The notes under the pieces: generated by a model
Database searches by the model: none
What the model was told of the DNA's origin: nothing
The model's input: only the letters and a program-made list of their open reading frames with translations
Shown here: in pieces, positions 51,139 through 58,549 of the stretch
Layout: each line of letters begins with the position of its first letter
Numbering within the stretch: the first letter of the stretch is position 1
Made by a program: the position numbers and the translations under genes
NCBI GenBank assembly: GCA_045640165.1
Contig: JAZUEK010000080.1
Location: 1-61,761, forward strand
Length of the DNA: 61,761 nt
Direction of reading: 5' to 3'
Origin: RGIG426 sp045640165
GTDB lineage: Bacteria > Bacillota > Clostridia > Oscillospirales > Acutalibacteraceae

Positions 51139-51927
51139 TTACGCCTCCTCGGTTTCCACCTTGCGGACGCGGACAAACGGCGTATGTTGGGCGTCTTGAC
51201 CCGCAGGGTTGTCGCGAATGCATTCCGCCAAAAACTCGTCGGAATACTGTTCGAGCGACGGCGATTTTCCGAGGATTTCCACGTTCAGGTCGTTGGCATC
51301 CACAATGGTGGTTGCCACGCCGGTGGCCTCTTCAATCTGTTTGCACACGCCGTTCGGGTCTTTCGGCAAAAGCACCGCGAGAGTGTGATAAATCTCGAAA
51401 GACGAATGGCTGTAGAAGCCGTCGATACCGGCGACCTCCTGCCCGACGATTTCATAAAACACGCCGCGCTTGCCGAACAAACGCGCCACCGCATGGCAGG
51501 CGCACGCCCACAGAATGAGCGGCAAACCTTTCATATCAATAGCGAGCTGCAGTTTATACGGCTCGTCCATCGCGATGCCGTGGTTGTTGCTGGTGGCAAA
51601 TTTGGAGAGGAATTTCGCCCAAAAGCCCACCTTCACGTCTTTCATCTCGACGGTGTTGTCCTGGCACATGGAGACGATTTTTTCAGAGACGGTGACGAAA
51701 TCGCCCGGCTTGCACACCGGCACGAGGTAACGGCGCACAACCGCCTCGTAATCCTCGCCACGCTCGATAAAATGGGTCTGGATGGCGGCACGGTCATAGC
51801 GCGCGCCCTCCACCTCACGAATGCCCGACGGAAAAAGGCTGACATCGCCCTCCTTCACGGGGAGGACGACATCAGCGGGTTTTTCTGACGGATTTTCAGC
51901 GGCAAATGCCGCAGTATTCTCTGTCAT
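51139..51927 (-). CDS. CofE-like (F420-0:gamma-glutamyl ligase family) protein
   Basis: The 262 residues resemble the F420-0:L-glutamate ligase fold: RAAIQTHFIERGEDYEAVVR near 46-65, YLVPVCKPGDFVTVSEKIVSM near 67-87 (family: GDVLVVTSKIVS), an NNHGIAMDEPYKLQLAID segment, and EIYHTLAVLLPKDPNGVCKQIEEATGV. Many Clostridia that are not known to make coenzyme F420 carry such proteins, and their substrate is unknown; a gamma-glutamyl or amide ligation is only an inference. AAGGAAG precedes the ATG. It sits between a P-loop protein gene and a PHP gene downstream of pgi. Confidence 0.75.
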   Translation of the reverse strand: MTENTAAFAAENPSEKPADVVLPVKEGDVSLFPSGIREVEGARYDRAAIQTHFIERGEDYEAVVRRYLVPVCKPGDFVTVSEKIVSMCQDNTVEMKDVKVGFWAKFLSKFATSNNHGIAMDEPYKLQLAIDMKGLPLILWACACHAVARLFGKRGVFYEIVGQEVAGIDGFYSHSSFEIYHTLAVLLPKDPNGVCKQIEEATGVATTIVDANDLNVEILGKSPSLEQYSDEFLAECIRDNPAGQDAQHTPFVRVRKVETEEA

Positions 51928-51956
51928 ACTCGTAACTTCCTTGCTGTGTTATGTAC

Positions 51957-52373
51957 TTACAGCTCTTCCACGTAGTTGTGAACTTTCTCCGGAATCTCTT
52001 CTTTGTCCGCCGAAACGGAGAGCACCATTTTCGCCGAGACTTTTTCGCCCAGTTTGGCGAGTTTCTCGATGAAGTCGCCGAACGCTTCCACGTCGCCGCC
52101 GCCGATTTTCAGCGTCTGGTCAACGAACACGTCGGTGATATCGTAGTTGCCGGCGAAGAGACCGGCGATGAAGCCGTACAGACCGTCGAAGCCGGAAACG
52201 CCGTATTCCTCGGCGACCGCCAAACGGGTCTGATGGTTAAGGTTAAAGGTCAGGGTTTCGCCTTTTTCGATAAAAACGACGTTGCCTTTCGAGGCGACGG
52301 TCGCTTCCTCGCACATCGCGACGAGGCGTTTGGTTTTGCCGGAGCCCTTTTTACCCAGAATTAACGTGATCAT
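51957..52373 (-). CDS. Small P-loop protein of unknown function
   Basis: A 138-residue protein with a clear N-terminal Walker A, ITLILGKKGSGKTKRL (residues 2-17), and a possible Walker B or sensor strand DITDVFVDQTLKI near 90. The rest is an alpha/beta fold ending VSAKMVLSVSADKEEIPEKV. It is too short for a full ATPase of a known family; it looks like a compact kinase-like or twitching-type NTPase core. AGGAGGAAAAACT precedes the ATG at 52373. It lies between pgi and the CofE-like gene in the same unit. I do not recognise the family. Confidence 0.75.
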   Translation of the reverse strand: MITLILGKKGSGKTKRLVAMCEEATVASKGNVVFIEKGETLTFNLNHQTRLAVAEEYGVSGFDGLYGFIAGLFAGNYDITDVFVDQTLKIGGGDVEAFGDFIEKLAKLGEKVSAKMVLSVSADKEEIPEKVHNYVEEL

Positions 52374-52438
52374 AGTTTTTCCTCCTACACTTTTGGTTAT
52401 CTGCAAACCGCCTTGCGGCGGATTCTGCCTTTTATACG

Positions 52439-53776
52439 TCAGCGCATACGCCGCTCCAAATCGCGGCGGCGCGCTTCAAAGCCCGGACGACCGAGCAGCG
52501 CAAACATATTGCGTTTATATCCCTCGACACCCGGTTGGTTAAACGGGTTGATGCCGAGCATATACGCGGAAATCGCACACGCTTTCTCGAAGAAATAGAA
52601 GAGATAGCCGAGATGATCCTCGGTCGCGGCAGGCACGGTGAGCAAAAGGCTCGGTGTGCCGCCGTCCATATGCGAAAGCAGCGCGGACAACAGCGCAATG
52701 CGGTTGACATCGTGAATCGTTTTGCCGGAGAGGTAGTTTAAGCTATCGAAATTGTCGGCGGCGAACTCCACCCCGAGCAGGTTGGCCGGGCGATCGAACA
52801 TCACCGCGGTTTCAAACAGAAGCGGTGTGCCCTGCTGAATAAACTGGCCGATGGAGTGCAAATCCGTCGTAAAAATCGCGGTGGTCGGGAAAAGACCTTT
52901 GCCGTTTTTGCCCTCGCTTTCGGCAAACAGCTGTTTCCACCATTCACCGAGTTGGACACAGCGCGGCTCCGCGCTGACGAGCAGTTCCACCGAGCGGCCT
53001 TTTTGCATCAGCAGATGACGGGAAGCCGCGTAACGATAGCAGGGATTTTGGAACAAATACGGCGTGTGCAGTTCCTCCATTGCCGCGGCGGCACCGGCCA
53101 TAATGGCGTCAATATCGCCGCCGGCGACCGCAATGGGAAGAAGCCCCACGGCGGTGAGCACCGAGAAACGTCCGCCGATGTTGTTCGGCACCACGAAGCT
53201 CTCGTATCCCTCGCGGTCGGCAAGGGCTTTCAGCACGCCTTTCGAGCGGTCGGCGGTCACGTAGATGCGCTTACGCGCCTCTTCCGGCCCGACCATACGA
53301 ATCAAATAGTCGCGGAAAATGCGAAACGCGATGCCGGGTTCCACCGTCGTCCCCGATTTGGAGATAACGTTGATGGAAATGCGCTTGCCGGCGCAAAGGC
53401 GGAGCGTTTCCTGAATATCAAATGCCGACAGACTGTTGCCGACAAAGTAAATATCGGGCGTTGTTTTTTCGATGGAGTTGTAAAAACTGGTTTTGAGGAA
53501 CTCCACCGCGGCACGCGCGCCGAGGTACGAGCCACCGATGCCAATCACAATCAGCGCGTCGCTGGACTCGCGGATGCGTTGTGCGGCATCGCGGATGCGC
53601 TCGAATTCGTGGCGGTCGTAATCCGTCGGAAGCGACAACCAACCGAGATACTCGTTTCCGGCGCCGCGGCGGCTGTGTAACAATTCGTGCGCTTCGGTGA
53701 CGCGAGGCTGGATATTCTCCCAATCCTCGGCATCGATAAAGCCCCGGGTATATTGCGTTTCAAGAGAGATTGCCAC
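52439..53776 (-). CDS. pgi: Glucose-6-phosphate isomerase
   Basis: Interconverts glucose 6-phosphate and fructose 6-phosphate. The 445-residue sequence is the Firmicute-length form. Motifs: VIGIGGSYLGARAAVEFL near 75-92, NVISKSGTTVEPGIAFRI near 130-147 (sugar phosphate loop), VVPNNIGGRFSVLTAVGLLP near 190-209 (family signature), and the C-terminal catalytic Lys region LGINPFNQPGVEGYKRNMF near 412-430. GTG at 53776 is preferred, with AGGGG 10 bases upstream; GTG codons three and four codons earlier are alternatives. A hairpin (ACGACCG-N7-CGGTCGT, 53807-53827) lies in the leader. Confidence 0.95.
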   Translation of the reverse strand: MAISLETQYTRGFIDAEDWENIQPRVTEAHELLHSRRGAGNEYLGWLSLPTDYDRHEFERIRDAAQRIRESSDALIVIGIGGSYLGARAAVEFLKTSFYNSIEKTTPDIYFVGNSLSAFDIQETLRLCAGKRISINVISKSGTTVEPGIAFRIFRDYLIRMVGPEEARKRIYVTADRSKGVLKALADREGYESFVVPNNIGGRFSVLTAVGLLPIAVAGGDIDAIMAGAAAAMEELHTPYLFQNPCYRYAASRHLLMQKGRSVELLVSAEPRCVQLGEWWKQLFAESEGKNGKGLFPTTAIFTTDLHSIGQFIQQGTPLLFETAVMFDRPANLLGVEFAADNFDSLNYLSGKTIHDVNRIALLSALLSHMDGGTPSLLLTVPAATEDHLGYLFYFFEKACAISAYMLGINPFNQPGVEGYKRNMFALLGRPGFEARRRDLERRMR

Positions 53777-53844
53777 TGCGTTCACCACCCCTGTCACGTA
53801 CTCGAAACGACCGCAAGGCACGGTCGTGTGTCTTCTTACCTGCT

Positions 53845-53873
53845 ATTTTACAATATTTTCTTCCCGTTTGCAA
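53845..53873 (-). promoter_or_regulatory. Promoter for the pgi unit
   Basis: On the minus strand TTGCAA (53868-53873), 17 bp, TAAAAT (53845-53850). Confidence 0.72.
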
Positions 53874-53901
53874 CCTTTTATAGAAACTTTTTCGTCTTTT
53901 T

Positions 53902-55131
53902 TTACATAAGAGCCGCCCACAGACGACAAAGTGCCGTTGAAAGCGACATCCGCGGCACCGCTTCGCTCGCTTTCACGTCGGTGGTGGAAAGAATCTCTTT
54001 TCCGCGGCTCACCGTCACTTTGCCGAGAATCTCCCCTGCCGTTACCGGCGCGGTAACCTCGGATTTGAGGGTCATCTTGCAAGAAATTTGCGTCTCCTCA
54101 CCTTTTTTGCACAAAACGGGCGCCAAAATCGGGCGCGCCGGCATCACCGTGCGTGCCACACCGTGGCGCACCGTCACCGGCGTCAACTCCGCGTCTTTCA
54201 CCGACGGAGTAAACACCGCATACCGCGCAAAACCGTAATCGAGCATGGCGCGCACGCCGGAAAAACGCTCGTCGGTGGAAGCGCAACCGAGAATAACCGC
54301 GCAAAGCCGCAGTCCGTCCCGTTCGGCCGTGCCGGCAAGGCAGTGTCCGGCGGTGGAAGTCGTGCCGGTCTTCAGCCCCGTTGCGCCTTTATAAAACCGC
54401 ACCAGCTTATTGGTGTTGACAAGCGAACTGTTCCCGTTTCGCAGGGTGTCCATCCAAATCGTGGTGTATTTCGTGATATCTTTGTGCTTCATCAACTCAC
54501 ACGCCATCGTGCTCACGTCGCGCGCTGTAGAAAACGCCGTGTCGTCCAATCCGCAACAATCGTGAAACTCCGTGTGGGTCATCCCGAGAGCCTTGGCGCG
54601 CTCGTTCATCCGCAAAACGAAGCCGTCTGTCGAACCCTCCAAATGCTCCGCTATGGCGGCGCAAGCATCGTTGGCCGACACCACCACAATCGCTTTAAGC
54701 AAATCGTTCACGGTCATCGTCTCGCCCGGTTCCAACCAAATTTGCGAACCGCCGTATTGCGCCGCCTCGGACGAGCAGGTCACCACGTCGGTATACGCAA
54801 GGCGGCCGCCGTCAATGGCTTCCATCACGAGAAGCAACGTCATAATTTTCGTGACGGATGCAATAGGAAGCGGCGCATCGGCGTTTTGCGAAAACAGCAC
54901 CGTTCCCGTATCCATCGCCACGAGAATACTGCCTTTTCCGCCAACCGAAAGTCCGCTCGCATCGGTCGGCACAGTCGCCGCTTCTTCCCACTGTTTCGCA
55001 TCTGCCGCCGTAATCAGCGCCTCGGCATCCTCGCCGGCTTCCGTCTCCAAAAGCCACGTCTGCGCCGTAGCGCACACCGAAAACACCGCCGTCAGCAAAA
55101 GGCAAAGTGTCGTTCTCCAAATTGTTTTCAT
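53902..55131 (-). CDS. D-alanyl-D-alanine carboxypeptidase (PBP5/DacF type)
   Basis: A secreted serine D,D-carboxypeptidase that trims peptidoglycan pentapeptides. The 409-residue precursor has a signal peptide (MKTIWRTTLCLLLTAVFSVC, likely cut after ATA), the three active-site motifs S92-V-T-K95 (PIASVTKIM), S152-A-N154 (VVSANDAC) and K254-T-G256 (GLKTGTTS), then a C-terminal beta domain (about 310-390). The very end (STALCRLWAALM) is a short amphipathic helix of the kind that ties PBP5 proteins to the membrane. ATG at 55131 has AAAGGA 8 bases upstream; an ATG two codons earlier is too near. It is divergent from the dockerin-SpoIID gene. Confidence 0.94.
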   Translation of the reverse strand: MKTIWRTTLCLLLTAVFSVCATAQTWLLETEAGEDAEALITAADAKQWEEAATVPTDASGLSVGGKGSILVAMDTGTVLFSQNADAPLPIASVTKIMTLLLVMEAIDGGRLAYTDVVTCSSEAAQYGGSQIWLEPGETMTVNDLLKAIVVVSANDACAAIAEHLEGSTDGFVLRMNERAKALGMTHTEFHDCCGLDDTAFSTARDVSTMACELMKHKDITKYTTIWMDTLRNGNSSLVNTNKLVRFYKGATGLKTGTTSTAGHCLAGTAERDGLRLCAVILGCASTDERFSGVRAMLDYGFARYAVFTPSVKDAELTPVTVRHGVARTVMPARPILAPVLCKKGEETQISCKMTLKSEVTAPVTAGEILGKVTVSRGKEILSTTDVKASEAVPRMSLSTALCRLWAALM

Positions 55132-55194
55132 ACCCATCGTCCTTTCGTTCGTAAGACTATCCAAGTATATGCCGAAACGCACAAAAGCATACCC

Positions 55195-55223
55195 TTGCTT
55201 TTTTGCGAAAATTGTGGTATACT
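55195..55223 (+). promoter_or_regulatory. Promoter for the dockerin-SpoIID gene
   Basis: TTGCTT (55195-55200), a 17-bp spacer ending GTGG, TATACT (55218-55223), about 40 bases before the start codon. Confidence 0.75.
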
Positions 55224-55263
55224 GTCGAAGTATTTTGAACAACGTCGAAAGGAGGTCGCGCGG

Positions 55264-56694
55264 ATGAAACGACAACTGGCGGTGCTTGCCTGCACCGGTA
55301 TTTTGGCGGTATGCCCGGCGCTGTCGGTCAGCTCTCTCGCCGCCGCGCCCTCGTTCGATTTGAACGGCGACGGCGCGCTCAACGGTGCCGATATGCGCGC
55401 ATTTTTGCTTGCCGAAGCCGCCGGCGATTCCGCCGCCGACCTCAACCAAAACGGCACGGTCAACGCGGCGGACGAAGCCCTGCTTTGGTCAAAAATCTTG
55501 GCGTGTTACCGCGCAAAAATGCCCACTGTAACCGCTACCGAAACCGCCACGCAGACCGCAACCGAAACGGCGACCGCCACCGCGACCGACGCCGAAACCA
55601 CCACAACGGCCGCCCCCACCACCACGACCGAAAAGACAACAAAGCCAACAACCGCGCCGCCGACAACCGCAAAACCCACCGCCAAAAAAACGACCGCAAA
55701 ACCGGTGGTAGACGTTTCGGGTGGGAGCGCGCAAAGTTTCCCGAAAAAGCAAGCGGTGCTCGTAGCGCCGTACACGCCGACACTCAAGACCTCGTCGGCT
55801 AAAGAATCAACCTTTATGAAGAAAATCAAGGTGGTCAACAGCGCCACCGGCAAAATCTATAAAGGCGACACCAAGGCAAATTTACAGTTGGCGATTACCG
55901 CCGACGTGAAATACGAACTGGGTTCCTCGCGCTATGCCGCGAATTCCACCGAAGCGTGGAAAGCCCACGCCGTCGTGTCGTATACCCGTATCTGTGACGT
56001 ATGCGCCTCCGGTTCAACCTTCACCATCAGCATGGGCGAAGACGTGAACTTGAAAAACAAGAACGACAAACGCATTTACGATGCCGTCGGCGAAGTGCTC
56101 GGCGTGAAACTGATGACCGGTTCTGGCTATAAAAACACCTGCAACGTCTTCTATTCCGCCTCTGCCGCCGGCACCACCTCCTCCTGCGGCAAGGTGTATA
56201 CGGAAGATCTCCCCTACGCCCGTTCGGTATACAGTCCCGAAACCGACGCGCTGGTCGAAGCCTACGGCGGCACGTGGACCTCATCGTATACCGCCTCGTT
56301 CGACAGCATTCTGGCGGACGTTGCCGACTATATGGAAGAGAAAATCTACGTCGATAAAAAAGCCGGCGCGTATCCGCTGTATGCCACCGAATGGGACGGC
56401 GCTTACGTCTCCCGTACCAACCTCTACTATTTGAGTGGCGGCGAAAAAGTCTATCTCAAAGGCCGTCACGTGCAGGCGGCACTCGGACTGCGCTCCGCGA
56501 GTTTCGTCGTCTCTTCCGTCTCGGGCAACAAGTTGACTCTTACCGTTCGCGGCCACGGTCACGGCCTGGGATTATCCCAGTTAGGCGCCGTCATTTACGC
56601 CAACGAGTATGGTTGGACGTACAGCCAAATCCTCGCGCATTACTTTTCCATTACCGCCGGCAGCGCCCATCAACTTTGTAAACCAAATTGGTAA
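55264..56694 (+). CDS. Secreted dockerin-SpoIID domain protein
   Basis: The 476-residue precursor has a signal peptide (about 1-28), then two dockerin type I calcium loops, DLNGDGALNGAD (32-43) and DLNQNGTVNAAD (59-70), each followed by a helix (MRAFLLAEAA; EALLWSKILA). A Thr/Ala/Lys/Pro linker (about 88-147) leads to a SpoIID/LytB-type domain: KANLQLAITADVKYELG, TEAWKAHAVVSYTRI with E230 at the position of the catalytic Glu of SpoIID lytic transglycosylases, and GHGHGLGLSQLGAVIYANEYG near the end. It probably cleaves or helps cleave peptidoglycan strands, and the dockerin could dock it on a cohesin. GGAGGTCGCGCG precedes the ATG. Confidence 0.88.
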   Translation: MKRQLAVLACTGILAVCPALSVSSLAAAPSFDLNGDGALNGADMRAFLLAEAAGDSAADLNQNGTVNAADEALLWSKILACYRAKMPTVTATETATQTATETATATATDAETTTTAAPTTTTEKTTKPTTAPPTTAKPTAKKTTAKPVVDVSGGSAQSFPKKQAVLVAPYTPTLKTSSAKESTFMKKIKVVNSATGKIYKGDTKANLQLAITADVKYELGSSRYAANSTEAWKAHAVVSYTRICDVCASGSTFTISMGEDVNLKNKNDKRIYDAVGEVLGVKLMTGSGYKNTCNVFYSASAAGTTSSCGKVYTEDLPYARSVYSPETDALVEAYGGTWTSSYTASFDSILADVADYMEEKIYVDKKAGAYPLYATEWDGAYVSRTNLYYLSGGEKVYLKGRHVQAALGLRSASFVVSSVSGNKLTLTVRGHGHGLGLSQLGAVIYANEYGWTYSQILAHYFSITAGSAHQLCKPNW

Positions 56695-56701
56695 AAAACA
56701 C

Positions 56702-56730
56702 TTGCATTCTGCGAAAAGTCGTGGTACAAT
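56702..56730 (+). promoter_or_regulatory. Promoter for tRNA-Pro
   Basis: TTGCAT (56702-56707), a 17-bp spacer ending GTGG, TACAAT (56725-56730), 17 bases before the tRNA. Confidence 0.8.
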
Positions 56731-56747
56731 ACTTCTCGCAGTCATTT

Positions 56748-56824
56748 CCGGGTGTAGCGCAGATTGGTAGCGCGCTTGAATGGGGTTCAAGAGGCCGCAG
56801 GTTCGACTCCTGTCACTCGGACCA
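56748..56824 (+). tRNA. tRNA-Pro(GGG)
   Basis: A 77-nt cloverleaf with encoded CCA. The acceptor stem CCGGGTG pairs with CACTCGG (one G-U), the anticodon stem CTTGA / TCAAG encloses loop ATGGGGT, giving anticodon GGG, which reads CCC and CCT. The T-arm is GCAGG-TTCGACT-CCTGT. It has its own promoter and is followed by a terminator. Confidence 0.97.
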
Positions 56825-56861
56825 AAAATTCCCTTGGGGCAACGCCCCGAGGGAATTTTTT
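56825..56861 (+). terminator. First terminator after tRNA-Pro
   Basis: Stem AAATTCCC...GGGAATTT closed by a GC-rich inner part with core CTTGGGGCAACGCCCCGAG, followed by a T-run. The same 19-base core occurs in the terminator after tRNA-Leu. Confidence 0.88.
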
Positions 56862-56890
56862 ATTTGCGCGACCGATAGAGGCAAATCTGT

Positions 56891-56989
56891 GTTCGATAAG
56901 TGACGCCCCAAGAGTGCGAAGCACGATTGGCCGGCGGAACTTATGCATGCGAGCGAAGCGAGTCGCTCTCCTGTCACTCGGACCAAAAA
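56891..56989 (+). ncRNA. Structured tRNA-associated element with duplicated tRNA-Pro 3' end
   Basis: A conserved element that is also found after tRNA-Leu (60247-60346, minus). A 49-nt hairpin at 56896-56944 builds up as ATAAGT-GAC-GCC-CCAA-GA-GTGC-GAA-GCAC-GA-TTGG-CC-GGC-GGA-ACTTAT; in the other copy the inner stem is GCGC/GCGC with loop TGT, a compensatory change. A smaller hairpin (GCGAGC-GAA-GC...TCGC) follows. The last 22 bases (56968-56989) repeat 56807-56828 exactly, i.e. the 3' T-arm strand, acceptor strand and CCA of tRNA-Pro. Whether it is transcribed as RNA or is a mobile insertion is not known. Confidence 0.6.
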
Positions 56990-57024
56990 AACAAGGCATC
57001 GCTTACGCGATGCCTTGTTTTTTT
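56985..57024 (+). terminator. Second terminator after tRNA-Pro
   Basis: Stem ACAAGGCATCGC / GCGATGCCTTGT with loop TTAC, A-run before and seven Ts after. Confidence 0.9.
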
Positions 57025-57206
57025 GGTGACAAGAGTCGAAACGAGCTCCGAGCGTTGCGAGCGAAGCGCCGCAAGGCTCGGGAGCAAGCCCCGGTGGGGC
57101 TTGCGATAGCGAGAAGAAGACTCCTCGCCGCAAAAACTCTGCGATTTTTGCGGCGCATTGCGGTTGGATGTCACTTGTTTCTCGCTTACGCGATGCCTTG
57201 TTTTTT
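57025..57206. repeat. Hairpin-rich insertion bounded by a 25-bp duplication of the preceding terminator
   Basis: The sequence 56999-57023 (TCGCTTACGCGATGCCTTG plus six Ts) is repeated exactly at 57182-57206. Between the copies lie a long hairpin (GCTCCGAGC...GCTCGGGAGC with inner TTGCG/CGCAA and a GAA loop), a hairpin AAGCCCC-GGT-GGGGCTT, and a hairpin GCCGCAAAAA...TTTTTGCGGC. No coding capacity is evident. With the preceding module it fills the gene-free stretch 56825-57212. Confidence 0.6.
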
Positions 57207-57212
57207 AATGTA

Positions 57213-57241
57213 TTGAAATCGCGCGTGAACTGTGCTATACT
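57213..57241 (+). promoter_or_regulatory. Promoter for the ElyC-like gene
   Basis: TTGAAA (57213-57218), 17 bp, TATACT (57236-57241). Confidence 0.78.
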
Positions 57242-57270
57242 GATAGAAATTGCGAAAGGAGGGCAACCCG

Positions 57271-58497
57271 ATGAAAGAAAAATCATTTCCCCTGTTACGG
57301 GCGGCGTTTGCCCTCAACGCGTTGATTATCCTCGGCTCGCTTTTGGCGCTGTTTGCAGGACGTGACCTCGTCACCACCGCGCAGGTGATGGCGGTCGACG
57401 TATTCGTCACGATTTTGATATGTCTCGTCACTATGATCATCGTCCTAAAGCGCTCGCTCGCCGTTACGCTGTACGACTACAAAAACATCGGGCTCATCGG
57501 TGGCATTTTGTTCGGCTTGGTTTTGGAAATCACGCTGTTTACCGAATTTGTCGAATGTTTAGCCAATCGGCGCACACCTGCCGAATTGTATCAGGCAATG
57601 CTGACGTTTCCTCGCGACTTTTCCTATTACACCGTGTTGGTCATCTTCGCCATCGGTCTTCTGCTTTGCATCAGCAACGTGGCGCTCATCCGTCACGAGG
57701 GATTTCACCTATATAACCTACTCGGCATTTTGCTCGTCGCGTTTTATATGGGCGGCACGGTGGCCTGCTACGTTTTAAGCGACGTATTTGCCGCCACGCG
57801 CGCCGCGCTCCCCTCTGCGCTTCAAACCGCGGAAACGGTGTTGCAACTCTTCTGCCTGCTGATGCTGTGTTATTTTGAATGTATCTTCATCGGCGCGGCG
57901 TTGCTCGGCTTTCAAGCCGCTAAACACGTCCCCTCGTTTGACAAAGATTACATCGTCATCCTCGGTTGCTCCATCGACAAACGCGGCGGATTGTTGCCGC
58001 TTCTTAAAGGGCGCGTCAACCGCGCAATGCGCTTCGCGTGGCAACAGGAAATCGCCACCGGCAAGCCGCTGAAATACGTTCCCTCCGGCGGTCAGGGCGC
58101 CAACGAGGTTATGAGCGAGGGCTCGGCAATGGAATTGTATCTCCTCTCCAAAGGCGCCGAGCACGACGAGGTCTTCCCCGAAAAGCAATCGGTCAACACC
58201 CTCGAAAATTTCCGCTTTTCGAAAGAAATTATCGACGACTTAAAACCGGATGCCAAAGTCGCGTTCGCCACCACCAACTACCACATTCTGCGCAGCGGCA
58301 TTTTGGCGCGGCGCGCCGGCGTGGATGCCGAGGGAATTGCCGGCGACACCAAATGGTATTTTTGGCCGAACGGCTTTGTCCGCGAATTCTTCGCCATCCT
58401 CACCTTGGAAAAACGTTCCCACGTCTCGGTCGCGGCAGGACTTTTCCTTTTGTCCTCGCTCGTGGGACTTGTGGGATATTTCGGCCATTTGCTTTGA
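57271..58497 (+). CDS. ElyC/YdcF-type membrane protein (DUF218 domain)
   Basis: The 408-residue protein has about seven hydrophobic helices in the first 220 residues and a DUF218 domain (about 225-375), ending in one more helix. DUF218 motifs: KDYIVILGCSIDKRGGLLPLLKGRVNRAM near 227-255, YVPSGGQGANEVMSEGSAMELYL near 276-298, SVNTLENFRFSKEII near 317-331 and FATTNYHILRSGILARRAG near 341-359. E. coli ElyC and SanA relatives act in envelope and undecaprenyl-carrier homeostasis; the exact role here is unknown. AAAGGAGGGCAACCCG precedes the ATG. Single-gene unit with its own promoter and terminator. Confidence 0.88.
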   Translation: MKEKSFPLLRAAFALNALIILGSLLALFAGRDLVTTAQVMAVDVFVTILICLVTMIIVLKRSLAVTLYDYKNIGLIGGILFGLVLEITLFTEFVECLANRRTPAELYQAMLTFPRDFSYYTVLVIFAIGLLLCISNVALIRHEGFHLYNLLGILLVAFYMGGTVACYVLSDVFAATRAALPSALQTAETVLQLFCLLMLCYFECIFIGAALLGFQAAKHVPSFDKDYIVILGCSIDKRGGLLPLLKGRVNRAMRFAWQQEIATGKPLKYVPSGGQGANEVMSEGSAMELYLLSKGAEHDEVFPEKQSVNTLENFRFSKEIIDDLKPDAKVAFATTNYHILRSGILARRAGVDAEGIAGDTKWYFWPNGFVREFFAILTLEKRSHVSVAAGLFLLSSLVGLVGYFGHLL

Positions 58498-58508
58498 TTT
58501 TTGCAACA

Positions 58509-58547
58509 AAAAAGCACCGTAAAGGCAGTTACCTTTACGGTGCTTTT
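58509..58547. terminator. Bidirectional terminator
   Basis: Stem AAAAAGCACCGTAAAGG / CCTTTACGGTGCTTTTT with a six-base loop; serves the ElyC-like gene (+) and the transporter gene (-). Confidence 0.92.
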
Positions 58548-58549
58548 TC

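Noticed and set aside
54088..55263. Frame extending the dockerin-SpoIID gene 390 codons upstream
   Set aside because: It overlaps the D,D-carboxypeptidase gene and the promoter; the ATG at 55264 with GGAGG and a signal peptide is the clear start.
55264..56694. Cellulosome membership of the organism
   Set aside because: One dockerin-like module is seen and no cohesin or scaffoldin is in the window; the claim would go beyond the sequence.
56807..56989. The duplicated tRNA-Pro tail as attL/attR of a genomic island
   Set aside because: The repeats are only 161 bp apart with no integrase or cargo between them, so a conventional integrated element is not present, though a remnant cannot be fully excluded.
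56813..57286. Small frames running through the tRNA-Pro and tRNA-Leu modules
   Set aside because: They are translations of tRNA and hairpin repeats, without ribosome sites; products of this kind are common annotation artefacts.
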